Positions 9,576-17,230 of a stretch of 64,000 bases of DNA are shown here, one piece after another; position 1 is the first letter of the stretch, and the number at the start of each line of letters is the position of its first letter. Made by a program: the position numbers and the translations under genes. The notes under the pieces are model-generated. The model was not told where the DNA came from. It saw nothing but the letters and a program-made list of their open reading frames with translations, and did not search any database. This stretch comes from Accumulibacter phosphatis (GTDB taxonomy: Bacteria > Pseudomonadota > Gammaproteobacteria > Burkholderiales > Rhodocyclaceae): NCBI RefSeq assembly GCF_000024165.1, contig NC_013194.1, positions 1,178,001-1,242,000 of the forward strand, read 5' to 3'.

Positions 9576-10835
9576 ATGAACGAAGCACGGCTGACCACGA
9601 TCGAGCAGATCGAGCAGTTTCTCACCGCCAGCGGCTCGATAGAGTTCTCGGCGGCAGACGACAACGGCGAGCGGTATGGGCACATCAGTCGCGTCCTCGC
9701 ACGTTTTGACTACCCCGGTCGCAACAAGCGCGAGCGCGGCGTGCTGCTGAGGTACCTGCAGCACACCAGCGGCTACAGTCGGGCTCAGGTGACCCGCCTG
9801 GTGACCCGTTGGCAGTGTAACCGCCTGGCGGCGGTCCCCTTGGTCAAGCGCTACCGTGCGCCTGCCGCGCCCTTTGCACGCAAGTACACCGCCGTCGACG
9901 TGGCGTTGCTCGTGGAGATGGACCAGGCCCATGAAGACGTCTGCGGGCCGGCCATCGCGCACCTTCTGCAACGGGCCTACCGGGACTATGACGATCCCCG
10001 TTACGAGCGCCTGGCCAAGCTGTCCGTCTCGCACCTGTACAACCTGCGCAAGAGCGCCGGCTATCAGGCCCGGCGCAGGAGCTTCACCAAGACCCGCCCG
10101 GTGTGCAACGCGATCGGCGTTCGCAAAGCCCCCGGCCCGGAGGGACGCGCCGGCTTTGTACGCATCGATACCGTTCATCAGGGCGATCAGGACGGCGTCA
10201 AGGGCGTCTATCACATCACCTGCGTCGATGCCGTCAGCCAGTGGCAGGTCGAGGCATGCGTAGAAGGCATCAGCGAGGCCTTTCTGTTGCCGGTGCTGGC
10301 TTTGATCATCGATCAGTTCCCGTTCGTCATTGTCGGTTTTCACTCCGACAACGGCTCCGAGTACATCAATCATCACGTTGCGAGCCTACTCGAGAAGCTG
10401 CGCATCGAGCAAACCAAGTCACGCTCCCGGCACAGTAACGACAACGCCCTGGCCGAGAGCAAGAATGCCAGCGTGGTCCGCAAGCACATGGGCTACGACC
10501 ATATCCCGCAGGCGTACGCCAAGCCGATCAACGCGTTCTACCAGGATACCTTCAATCCCTGGCTCAATCTGCACCGCCCGTGCCTGTTCGCGACCTTGAT
10601 CACCAATGACAAGGGCAAGACCGTCAAGCGCTACAAGCCTCAGGAGGTGAAGACGCCACTCGAGTGTTTGACCCAGCTGGCGCCACTGGGTCGGGTCACC
10701 TTCAAGCCGGGCATCACCTTGGAGGCCTTGCAGATTCAGGCCAGGTCACAAACCGATCTGGCGGCCGCCCAGGCCATGCAATCCGCCAAGCGCGAACTCT
10801 TTGCCGGCTTCGTCAAACCCAAGCGCCGAGCCTGA
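9576..10835 (+). CDS. DDE integrase-type transposase (IS481/ISNCY-like)
   Basis: A 419-residue transposase with an N-terminal helix-turn-helix region (GYSRAQVTRLVTRWQ) and a retroviral-integrase-type catalytic core. The acidic triad is visible as RIDTVHQGD, GFHSDNGSEYIN and SNDNALAESKN, so it looks intact. The ATG at 9576 is preferred over 9564 because AAGGA precedes it at a workable distance. I could not fix the element's ends: short motifs TATGAGCCTGAACGA (about 9473) and AATGAGCCTGAGCGA (about 9507) repeat on the left, but no convincing inverted partner is seen on the right. It sits between the SDR and PEP-CTERM genes and does not visibly disrupt either. Confidence 0.85.
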   Translation: MNEARLTTIEQIEQFLTASGSIEFSAADDNGERYGHISRVLARFDYPGRNKRERGVLLRYLQHTSGYSRAQVTRLVTRWQCNRLAAVPLVKRYRAPAAPFARKYTAVDVALLVEMDQAHEDVCGPAIAHLLQRAYRDYDDPRYERLAKLSVSHLYNLRKSAGYQARRRSFTKTRPVCNAIGVRKAPGPEGRAGFVRIDTVHQGDQDGVKGVYHITCVDAVSQWQVEACVEGISEAFLLPVLALIIDQFPFVIVGFHSDNGSEYINHHVASLLEKLRIEQTKSRSRHSNDNALAESKNASVVRKHMGYDHIPQAYAKPINAFYQDTFNPWLNLHRPCLFATLITNDKGKTVKRYKPQEVKTPLECLTQLAPLGRVTFKPGITLEALQIQARSQTDLAAAQAMQSAKRELFAGFVKPKRRA

Positions 10836-11233
10836 CACGTACCGGCGACGACGCCAGCCGAAAGCCTGCCGCGCTGCGCTTGACAGACGGACGAATGGCT
10901 GCGCCATCTGCCCGCCGGAAGCCCTGCGGGCAGCAAAGCGTACAACCGGAATAAATATTCCCTTAACACCCAAGATCAAAACCAACCCGCCAGGATCATC
11001 TCAACGCCCCCGGCGGAATCCGTTAGACTGCCCTTTTCAACCCCTCAGCCCACATCACCGCGTCACCCACTCCGTCGCTCCTTCAGGCTCATACCTGAAT
11101 TGGAAAATACCCCGAGCCATGTGCCGCGTGCTCGCTTGCCGGCTGCCGACTCCTGTCGAATTTCTTTACACCAATCGCTGAGCCCGATCCAGGAGTTCAC
11201 ATACCCCATTGGTTTTAAACAATAGTTATGTAG
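10836..11233. other. non-coding stretch after the transposase
   Basis: About 400 nt without a supportable gene. The first part probably belongs to the right end of the insertion sequence. The remainder is the upstream region of the PEP-CTERM gene. I see no tRNA or clear terminator. Confidence 0.4.
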
Positions 11234-11250
11234 TGGTCAGGATCTTGCTT
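11234..11250 (+). promoter_or_regulatory. candidate sigma-54 promoter for the PEP-CTERM gene
   Basis: The sequence is TGGTCAGGATCTTGCTT. It has the invariant GG (11235-11236) and GC (11247-11248) separated by exactly 10 nt, and a good -12 element (TTGCTT); the -24 element is only partly consensus. It lies about 70 nt before the start codon. PEP-CTERM genes are known to be driven by RpoN together with the PrsK/PrsR two-component system, so the position fits. Confidence 0.6.
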
Positions 11251-11320
11251 ATGATTTGTGTTCGCATTCTGCGCGAGCCAGAGGTCGTATCGCCATGTCG
11301 CTTTCAGCGAGAGGAGAATC

Positions 11321-12154
11321 ATGATGAATTCAGTCTTCAAGGCCGCCGCAGCGGTCGCCGCCTTGCTGTTGGCCCCGGTTGCGGGGGCCACTCTGGTCAC
11401 CTTCGAGGCGGCTGGTGTCGATCCTGCCGCAATCACCCCCACGCGCGATGCCTTCCGCGTGGCCGTCGGTGGTGGTGTCGTTGCCGGGGCCAACGGCTCC
11501 TTCGGCGGCGTTCGTCGCGAGATCAACTGGGATGGCGTGCCTGACGCACGGGCCGATCCCAGCCTCCTGCCAGCCAATTTCTTCAACGTCAATTCGCCGC
11601 GGGGAGCGGTTTTCAGCACGCCGGGGACCGGTTTCCTGGTGAGCGCCAACGCTGGCCTGGCCACCCCGACGCTCTTCGGTTTCCCGGGTGACTTGCAGAC
11701 GTTCAGCGCGCAGCGGCTGTTTACGGCCGTCGACAGCACTATCACCGACGTCACGTTCTTTGTTCCGGGGACAGGCATCGCCGCGACGACGAGCGCTTTC
11801 GGCGTCGTCTTCGTCGATGTCGAAGGCCCTGGTACCAAGATCGAGTTCTTCGACGCGACCGACAAGCTGATCTTTACGCGCGACGTTCTAATCGCGGGCA
11901 ACCAGGGCTTGAGCTTCGTCGGCGCGGTTGCCGATGCTGGCGAGAAGATCAGTCGGGTGCGGCTCACCTCCGGCGCCAATTCCATTTTGTCCAATGGCAA
12001 GCGCGCCGACGAGACCACCGACATGGTGGTGATGGATGACTTCCTCTATGCCGAACCGACCCGCGCGGTTCCCGAGCCGTCGAGTCTGGCGCTGGCCGGT
12101 CTGGGTCTGCTGTGCGGCGTGGCCTGGTTGCGCCGCCGCCGGCAGGCGTCCTGA
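11321..12154 (+). CDS. PEP-CTERM sorting-domain surface protein
   Basis: A 277-residue exported protein. The start at 11321 follows GAGGAG. An N-terminal signal peptide (MMNSVFKAAAAVAALLLAPV, cleavage near AGA) is followed by a beta-rich body and a C-terminal sorting signal. That signal consists of VPEPSS, a hydrophobic segment (LALAGLGLLCGVAW) and the basic tail LRRRRQ. Exosortase recognises PEP-CTERM tails and delivers such proteins to the outer surface or extracellular matrix, typically in floc- or biofilm-forming bacteria. No exosortase gene is in the window. The function of the body is unknown. Confidence 0.9.
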   Translation: MMNSVFKAAAAVAALLLAPVAGATLVTFEAAGVDPAAITPTRDAFRVAVGGGVVAGANGSFGGVRREINWDGVPDARADPSLLPANFFNVNSPRGAVFSTPGTGFLVSANAGLATPTLFGFPGDLQTFSAQRLFTAVDSTITDVTFFVPGTGIAATTSAFGVVFVDVEGPGTKIEFFDATDKLIFTRDVLIAGNQGLSFVGAVADAGEKISRVRLTSGANSILSNGKRADETTDMVVMDDFLYAEPTRAVPEPSSLALAGLGLLCGVAWLRRRRQAS

Positions 12155-12278
12155 CGCCAAGGGGCGGCGCTTCGGTAACCGGCCAGGCGACGGCGGCGCT
12201 CAGCCGATCGCCGTCGCCTGCGCCAGTCTTCCGCGCGGGCAGGGGCGTCCGGTCGAGTCGCTTCCCTGCCGGGAGCGC

Positions 12279-14000
12279 TCACACCGATCGGCTCTCGATG
12301 TGTTCGATCATCAACTGCGGCGTCTGCACGCCGTTGAAGTCGTTGATCGCCAGCCGATAAGCCGCGCGCATCGTCGCGCCCGGCGCCTGGTCGAAGTTGA
12401 ACTGGATCGCGTCGAGTCGCTGCGCCCCCTTGCGCAGGCGTAGTTTGAGGTGCTTGTCCTTGAGAATGCGCTGGCTCTCGACGACGAACTCATCCTCGAA
12501 CAGCGGTGCCGGGAAGCCCTGGCCCCAGACTTCGGCCTCGAGCAGTCGCGCCGTGGCGATCGACAAGTAGCCGGATTCGAGGCTGCCGTCGGTTTCCAGC
12601 GTGCGCGTGCGGTCGGCGGGGGCAAGCAACTCGTCCACGACCTGCGCGAAAAGCTCCTGGAAACGCGCGAAGTCGATCTCCCGCAGCGTCACCCCGGCAG
12701 CCATCGCGTGCCCACCGAAGCGCAGCAGCAGCCCGGGCGCCCGCTTGGCGACCAGATCCAGCGCGTCGCGCAGGTGCAGGCCAGCGATCGAGCGGCCCGA
12801 GCCCTTGATTTCGCCACCTTCGCCGCGGGCGAAGGCAAACGCCGGCCGATGCAGCTTCTCCTTGATGCGGGCAGCGACGATGCCGACGACACCCTGATGC
12901 CAGTCGGTGTCGAAGAGCGCCACGCCGGCGGCGGCCGGGCTGGCATCGAGCGCGGCGGTAGCCGCGGTGAGCTGGATCAGCGCCTGTTCCTGCATTCCCG
13001 ATTCGATCTCGCGCCGCTGGCGATTGAGCGCGTCGAGTTGCTGGGCGATGTTCAGCGCTCGCCCCTCGTCGTCGGTGACCAGGCACTCGATGCCGAGCGA
13101 CATGTCGGCGAGCCGGCCGGCAGCGTTGACGCGCGGGCCGATCATGAAACCGAGGTCGAAGGCCGAAGCCTGCGCCGGGTTGCGGCCGGCGGCGCGAAAG
13201 ATGGCGCGTAAGCCCGGCGTCAGCCGGCCCGCACGGATGCGCTGCAGACCCTGGCTGACCAGCACCCGGTTGTTGTGGTCGAGCCTGACGACGTCGGCGA
13301 CAGTCCCCAGCGCGACCAGATCGAGCAGCGTGGCGAGCCGGGGTTCGCGGCGGCCGCTGCTCTCCGCAAACCAGTTGCGCGCGCGCAGTTCGGCGCGCAG
13401 CGCCAGCATCACGTAGAAGATGACGCCGACCCCGGCGAGATGCTTGCTCGGGAAGTCGCAGTGCTCGAGATTCGGGTTGACGATACAGTCGGCGGCCGGC
13501 AGTTCGTCGCCTGGCAGGTGGTGGTCGGTGATCAGCGTCGCGATCCCCAGTTGCCGGGCGCGGGCCACGCCGTCGACGCTGGCGATGCCGTTGTCGACGG
13601 TGACGATCAGGTTCGGCTGGCGCGTCGCCGCCAGGTCGACGATGTCGGGCGACAGTCCGTAGCCGTAGGTGAAGCGGTTCGGTACCAGATAGTCGACGCA
13701 TGCGCCAAAGGCACGCAGCGCCCGCATGCCGACCGCACAGGCCGTCGCGCCATCGCAGTCGTAGTCGGCGACGATCAGGATTCTGGCGTTCGCGGCGATG
13801 GCGTCGGCGAGCAGAACGGCGGCTTCGGCAGCGTGCGTCAGGCTGGCCGGTGCGAGCAGCGACGCCAGGTCGTAGTCGAGTTCGCTGCGGGCGCGGATCC
13901 CGCGCGCGGCGTAGAGGCGCGCCAGCAGCGGGTGCAGGCCCTGCTGTTCGAGTTGCCACTGGACGCGTTGCGAGACCGGGCGGCTGAGGAGGCGGGTCAT
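12279..14000 (-). CDS. recJ: single-stranded-DNA-specific exonuclease RecJ
   Basis: A 573-residue 5'-3' ssDNA exonuclease for recombination and mismatch repair. DHH-family motifs are present: VADYDCDGATA (motif I), TVDNGIAS, ITDHHLPGDELP (DHH) and NPNLE. DHHA1 follows with LLLRFGGHAMAAGVTL, and then the C-terminal OB region. The start at 14000 was chosen because it overlaps the upstream gene's stop by 4 nt (ATGA); the longer open frame adds only shadow sequence. In E. coli recJ sits beside prfB-lysS; here those genes are about 8 kb away on the same strand. Confidence 0.96.
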   Translation of the reverse strand: MTRLLSRPVSQRVQWQLEQQGLHPLLARLYAARGIRARSELDYDLASLLAPASLTHAAEAAVLLADAIAANARILIVADYDCDGATACAVGMRALRAFGACVDYLVPNRFTYGYGLSPDIVDLAATRQPNLIVTVDNGIASVDGVARARQLGIATLITDHHLPGDELPAADCIVNPNLEHCDFPSKHLAGVGVIFYVMLALRAELRARNWFAESSGRREPRLATLLDLVALGTVADVVRLDHNNRVLVSQGLQRIRAGRLTPGLRAIFRAAGRNPAQASAFDLGFMIGPRVNAAGRLADMSLGIECLVTDDEGRALNIAQQLDALNRQRREIESGMQEQALIQLTAATAALDASPAAAGVALFDTDWHQGVVGIVAARIKEKLHRPAFAFARGEGGEIKGSGRSIAGLHLRDALDLVAKRAPGLLLRFGGHAMAAGVTLREIDFARFQELFAQVVDELLAPADRTRTLETDGSLESGYLSIATARLLEAEVWGQGFPAPLFEDEFVVESQRILKDKHLKLRLRKGAQRLDAIQFNFDQAPGATMRAAYRLAINDFNGVQTPQLMIEHIESRSV

Positions 14001-15049
14001 TGGTCTGCCTTGGCCAACGCCTGGGCAATCGTCGCCAGCGGCTCGGGGCGACGCCATAGCTTCCATTGATCGCCGCGTTGGCTCTCCCAGGCCAGCGTCG
14101 CGTAAGCCGTCGGGGCTTCGAGACGCAGGTGGTCGATCCGGCCGCTGGCCAGCGCCCTTTGCAGCGGGGCAAACCAGCGCGCCTCGAGGTCGAGCAGACC
14201 AGCGCGCCAGGCATCGGCGTCTTCGTACTGGACCGCCCGCTGCAGCGCCTCGAGGACGATCAGTTGCCGGCCCGGCCTTGCCGCCGCCAGCAGCGCCCGC
14301 GCGTCATCCGGCAGTGGCCGAACCGGTACGCCGGCAGCGCGCCCCAGGCCGCGCGCCAGGGGGCTTTCGCTCCAGATGGCGGCGAAGTCGCGTGGGCTCG
14401 CCGGCGGCAACACCCCGGCACCCCACAGCCACAGACTGTTGATCGTCGAACGTTCCGCCTCTTCGCGCTGCTCGTTGGCAGGATGTCGATGCAGGACCAT
14501 CTGCACTTCGTTGAGCAACTGACGCAGCCAGCGCATCTCGGGTCCGTCCGGCAATTGCCGGGCGACGCGTCGGCCGGCAACGACGGAGAGCGGCAGCACG
14601 TCGAAGTCACGGAAGTCTGTGGCGCGGGGAAGCTGCAGGTACCAGCGGTCGGCGGTGGCGACGTGGAAAACGCCGACGTCCGGGAACTGCCGGTTGAAGT
14701 CGTCGACGATGGCAGCGGCTTCGGCGAGTTCGATGCCGAGACTGGCGCCGTCGGCGAGGATCAGGCGCTCCTGGTGCAGGCGCAGATGCACCGGGTCGGC
14801 GCACAGCCAGCAGGCGTCTGCGGCGGCCGGCGGCGAGTCCTCGCCGAGTATCCGCAAGGCCGCGTAGGCGACGTTGCCGGCGAGCCCGAAGGTATCGGCG
14901 AGCGTGGCTTCGACCGACTGCGGCGGCCGCCGGTCGAGCTGGCCGCGTGCGATCAGCGTACCCAGGCCCGGGCAAGGCAAGGCGTCGAGGGCATCACGGT
15001 CATCCGGCTCGGGCCAGATCAGTTCGGGGACAACGAGGGTGATCTGCAT
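13997..15049 (-). CDS. conserved RpfE-like protein upstream of recJ
   Basis: A 350-residue soluble protein beginning MQITLVVPELIWPEP. It contains the conserved-looking stretches CPGLGTLIARG, NEVQMVLHRHPANEQREE and STINSLWLWGAGVLP. The pattern and the position directly upstream of recJ match the protein family annotated as RpfE-type regulatory protein, or sometimes phosphoglycerate mutase-like, in proteobacteria. RpfE was named in the Xanthomonas rpf cluster, which also contains recJ, prfB and lysS. No catalytic motif is evident to me, and its biochemical role is unknown. It is translationally coupled to recJ by an ATGA overlap. Confidence 0.6.
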   Translation of the reverse strand: MQITLVVPELIWPEPDDRDALDALPCPGLGTLIARGQLDRRPPQSVEATLADTFGLAGNVAYAALRILGEDSPPAAADACWLCADPVHLRLHQERLILADGASLGIELAEAAAIVDDFNRQFPDVGVFHVATADRWYLQLPRATDFRDFDVLPLSVVAGRRVARQLPDGPEMRWLRQLLNEVQMVLHRHPANEQREEAERSTINSLWLWGAGVLPPASPRDFAAIWSESPLARGLGRAAGVPVRPLPDDARALLAAARPGRQLIVLEALQRAVQYEDADAWRAGLLDLEARWFAPLQRALASGRIDHLRLEAPTAYATLAWESQRGDQWKLWRRPEPLATIAQALAKADQ

Positions 15050-15219
15050 ACGAGTCTGGGCGGGGTGGACAGTGGCGGGGGCGCGAGCCGTGCGAGCGCG
15101 GCTGGCGGCAGGCGGCCGGCGTCGGCCGGAAGGCGCAGACGCCGCCGGAAAAGTGTAGCATAGCGGCCTTGCCGTTCAGGCGCTTCGCACTGCCACCCTG
15201 AGATGATCTGTCGCCGCCG

Positions 15220-16467
15220 ATGGCCCTTCCCTACGAACTGCTGATCGGCCTGCGCTACACGCGGGCCAAGAAGCACAATCACTTCATTTCCTTCATTTCG
15301 CTGATTTCCATGCTCGGCATAGCGCTTGGCGTCGCCGCGCTGATCGTCGTCCTGTCGGTGATGAACGGTTTTCAGACCGAGCTGCGCGCGCGCATCCTCG
15401 CCGTCGTCTCGCACGTCCAGATCACCGGCGCCAGCGGCGAGATGAGCGCCTGGCAGGGGGTCGCCAGTCAGGCTGCCGGACACGAGCACGTCGTCGCCGC
15501 CGCACCCTTCGTGCAGGCGCAGGGCATGCTGGCCTTCGGACAAGCGGTGCGCGGCGCAGTGGTGCGCGGCATCCTGCCGGACCAGGAGGACAAGGTCGCC
15601 GACTTCCGCCCGCACATGAAAAACGGTGAGCTCGACGCCTTGCAGCCCGACAGCTTCACTATCATCCTCGGCAGCGAACTGGCACGCGCGCTCGGCGTTT
15701 TCGTCGGCGACCGGGTGACGCTGATTTCCCCGCAGGGCGTCGTCACGCCCGCCGGCGTCGTGCCGCGCCTGAAGACCTTCACCGTTGCCGGTCTGTTCGA
15801 GGTCGGCATGTACGAATACGACAGCGGCTTGGCGTTGATCCACCTCGCCGATGCGCAGCGCCTGTACCGCATGGACGACCGGGTTTCCGGCGTACGGCTA
15901 AAACTCGACGACCTGTTCGTGGCGCCGCGGGTGGCGCGCTCGCTGGCCAGCACGCTCGACACCGAGGCCTTCATCAGCGACTGGACGCGCAGCCATGCCA
16001 ATTTCTTTCGCGCCGTGCAGATCGAGAAGAACATGATGTTCATCATCCTGTCGCTGATCATTGCCGTCGCGGCGTTCAACATCGTGTCGACGCTGGTCAT
16101 GGCGGTGACCGACAAGCAGGCCGACATCGCCATCCTGCGCACGCTCGGCGCCAGTCCGCTGAGCATCATGGCGGTGTTCATCGTCCAGGGTGCGCTGATC
16201 GGTTTCATCGGTCTCGGCCTTGGCGTTGCCGGAGGCGTGGCGCTGGCGCTCAACGTCGACGTCGTCGTGCCCTTCATCGAGCGCCTGCTCGGCACGCAGT
16301 TCCTGGCCAAGGAGGTCTATTACATTTCCAACCTGCCGTCCGAACTGCAGTGGCGCGACGTGACGACGATCACCGGCGTCGCTTTCGTGCTGGCTCTGGT
16401 GGCCACGCTCTATCCGAGCTGGCGGGCAGCGCGCGTCAATCCGGCGGCTGCTCTCCGCTATGAGTGA
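15220..16467 (+). CDS. lolC: lipoprotein-releasing ABC transporter permease
   Basis: A 415-residue inner-membrane permease of the LolC/LolE family, which with LolD extracts lipoproteins for delivery to LolA. The N-terminal membrane segment (SFISLISMLGIALGVAALIVVLSVM, about residues 24-48) is followed by a large periplasmic domain. Three further segments form the FtsX module (about residues 270-410), ending VALVATLYPSWRAARVNPAAALRYE. Only one permease gene is present next to lolD, so it may serve as a LolF-type subunit that replaces both LolC and LolE. It overlaps lolD by 8 nt. Confidence 0.92.
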   Translation: MALPYELLIGLRYTRAKKHNHFISFISLISMLGIALGVAALIVVLSVMNGFQTELRARILAVVSHVQITGASGEMSAWQGVASQAAGHEHVVAAAPFVQAQGMLAFGQAVRGAVVRGILPDQEDKVADFRPHMKNGELDALQPDSFTIILGSELARALGVFVGDRVTLISPQGVVTPAGVVPRLKTFTVAGLFEVGMYEYDSGLALIHLADAQRLYRMDDRVSGVRLKLDDLFVAPRVARSLASTLDTEAFISDWTRSHANFFRAVQIEKNMMFIILSLIIAVAAFNIVSTLVMAVTDKQADIAILRTLGASPLSIMAVFIVQGALIGFIGLGLGVAGGVALALNVDVVVPFIERLLGTQFLAKEVYYISNLPSELQWRDVTTITGVAFVLALVATLYPSWRAARVNPAAALRYE

Positions 16468-17146
16468 GCCAGTACTGGCCTGCCAGGGCCTGCGCAAGAT
16501 CTTCCGCCAGGGCGACACCGACGTCCCGGTGTTGCTCGGCGTCGACCTCGAAATCGGCGTTGCCGAGCGCGTGGCGATCGTCGGCGCTTCGGGTTCGGGC
16601 AAGAGCACGCTGCTGCACCTGCTCGGCGGTCTCGACGCCGCGACCAGCGGTCGCGTGCAATTGATGGGGCAGGACCTGGCGACGATCGACGATGCCCGGT
16701 GCGGCATCCTGCGCAATCGCCATCTGGGTTTCGTCTATCAGTTCCATCATCTGCTGTCGGAATTCAGCGCGCTCGAGAACGTCGCCATGCCGCTACTCAT
16801 CCGGCGGCTGCCGCGCGCCGAGGCCGAGGCGCGCGCGGCGGTGGTGCTCGGCGAGGTCGGGCTTGGCCATCGGCTGCAGCACACGCCGTCGGAGCTGTCG
16901 GGCGGCGAGCGTCAGCGCGCGGCGATCGCGCGCGCACTCGTCACCGAGCCGGCCTGCGTGCTCGCCGACGAACCGACCGGCAATCTCGATCGGCAGACCG
17001 CCGAAGGCGTCTTCGAGTTGATGCTGGCGCTCAATCGCTCGCGGCAGACGAGTTTCGTCGTCGTCACCCACGATCCGGCGCTGGCCGGCCGCGTCGGGCG
17101 GATCCTGACGCTGCGCGATGGGCGCCTGCATTCGACGAGCGACTGA
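16460..17146 (+). CDS. lolD: lipoprotein-releasing ABC transporter ATPase
   Basis: A 228-residue ATPase of the MacB/LolD type. Walker A is GASGSGKST, the Q-loop region is GFVYQFHHLL (typical of LolD), the signature is LSGGERQR, Walker B is CVLADEPTGNLD and the H-loop is VVTHD, so all are intact. It starts inside the 3' end of lolC (8-nt overlap), indicating translational coupling. It powers release of outer-membrane lipoproteins from the inner membrane. Confidence 0.95.
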   Translation: MSEPVLACQGLRKIFRQGDTDVPVLLGVDLEIGVAERVAIVGASGSGKSTLLHLLGGLDAATSGRVQLMGQDLATIDDARCGILRNRHLGFVYQFHHLLSEFSALENVAMPLLIRRLPRAEAEARAAVVLGEVGLGHRLQHTPSELSGGERQRAAIARALVTEPACVLADEPTGNLDRQTAEGVFELMLALNRSRQTSFVVVTHDPALAGRVGRILTLRDGRLHSTSD

Positions 17147-17230
17147 GCGCACGACGTGGGCAGTCCCGTTGCCGACGGGGCTGCCGGTTGCCATTATCGG
17201 CAAGGCTTGAAGACCTGGAGGAGTCTGACG

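Noticed and set aside
9467..11010. Possible inverted ends of the DDE transposase element (TGGTATGAGCCTG left, TGAGATGATCCTG right on the opposite strand)
   Set aside because: Only about 10 of 13 positions match and no target duplication was found; ends left undefined.
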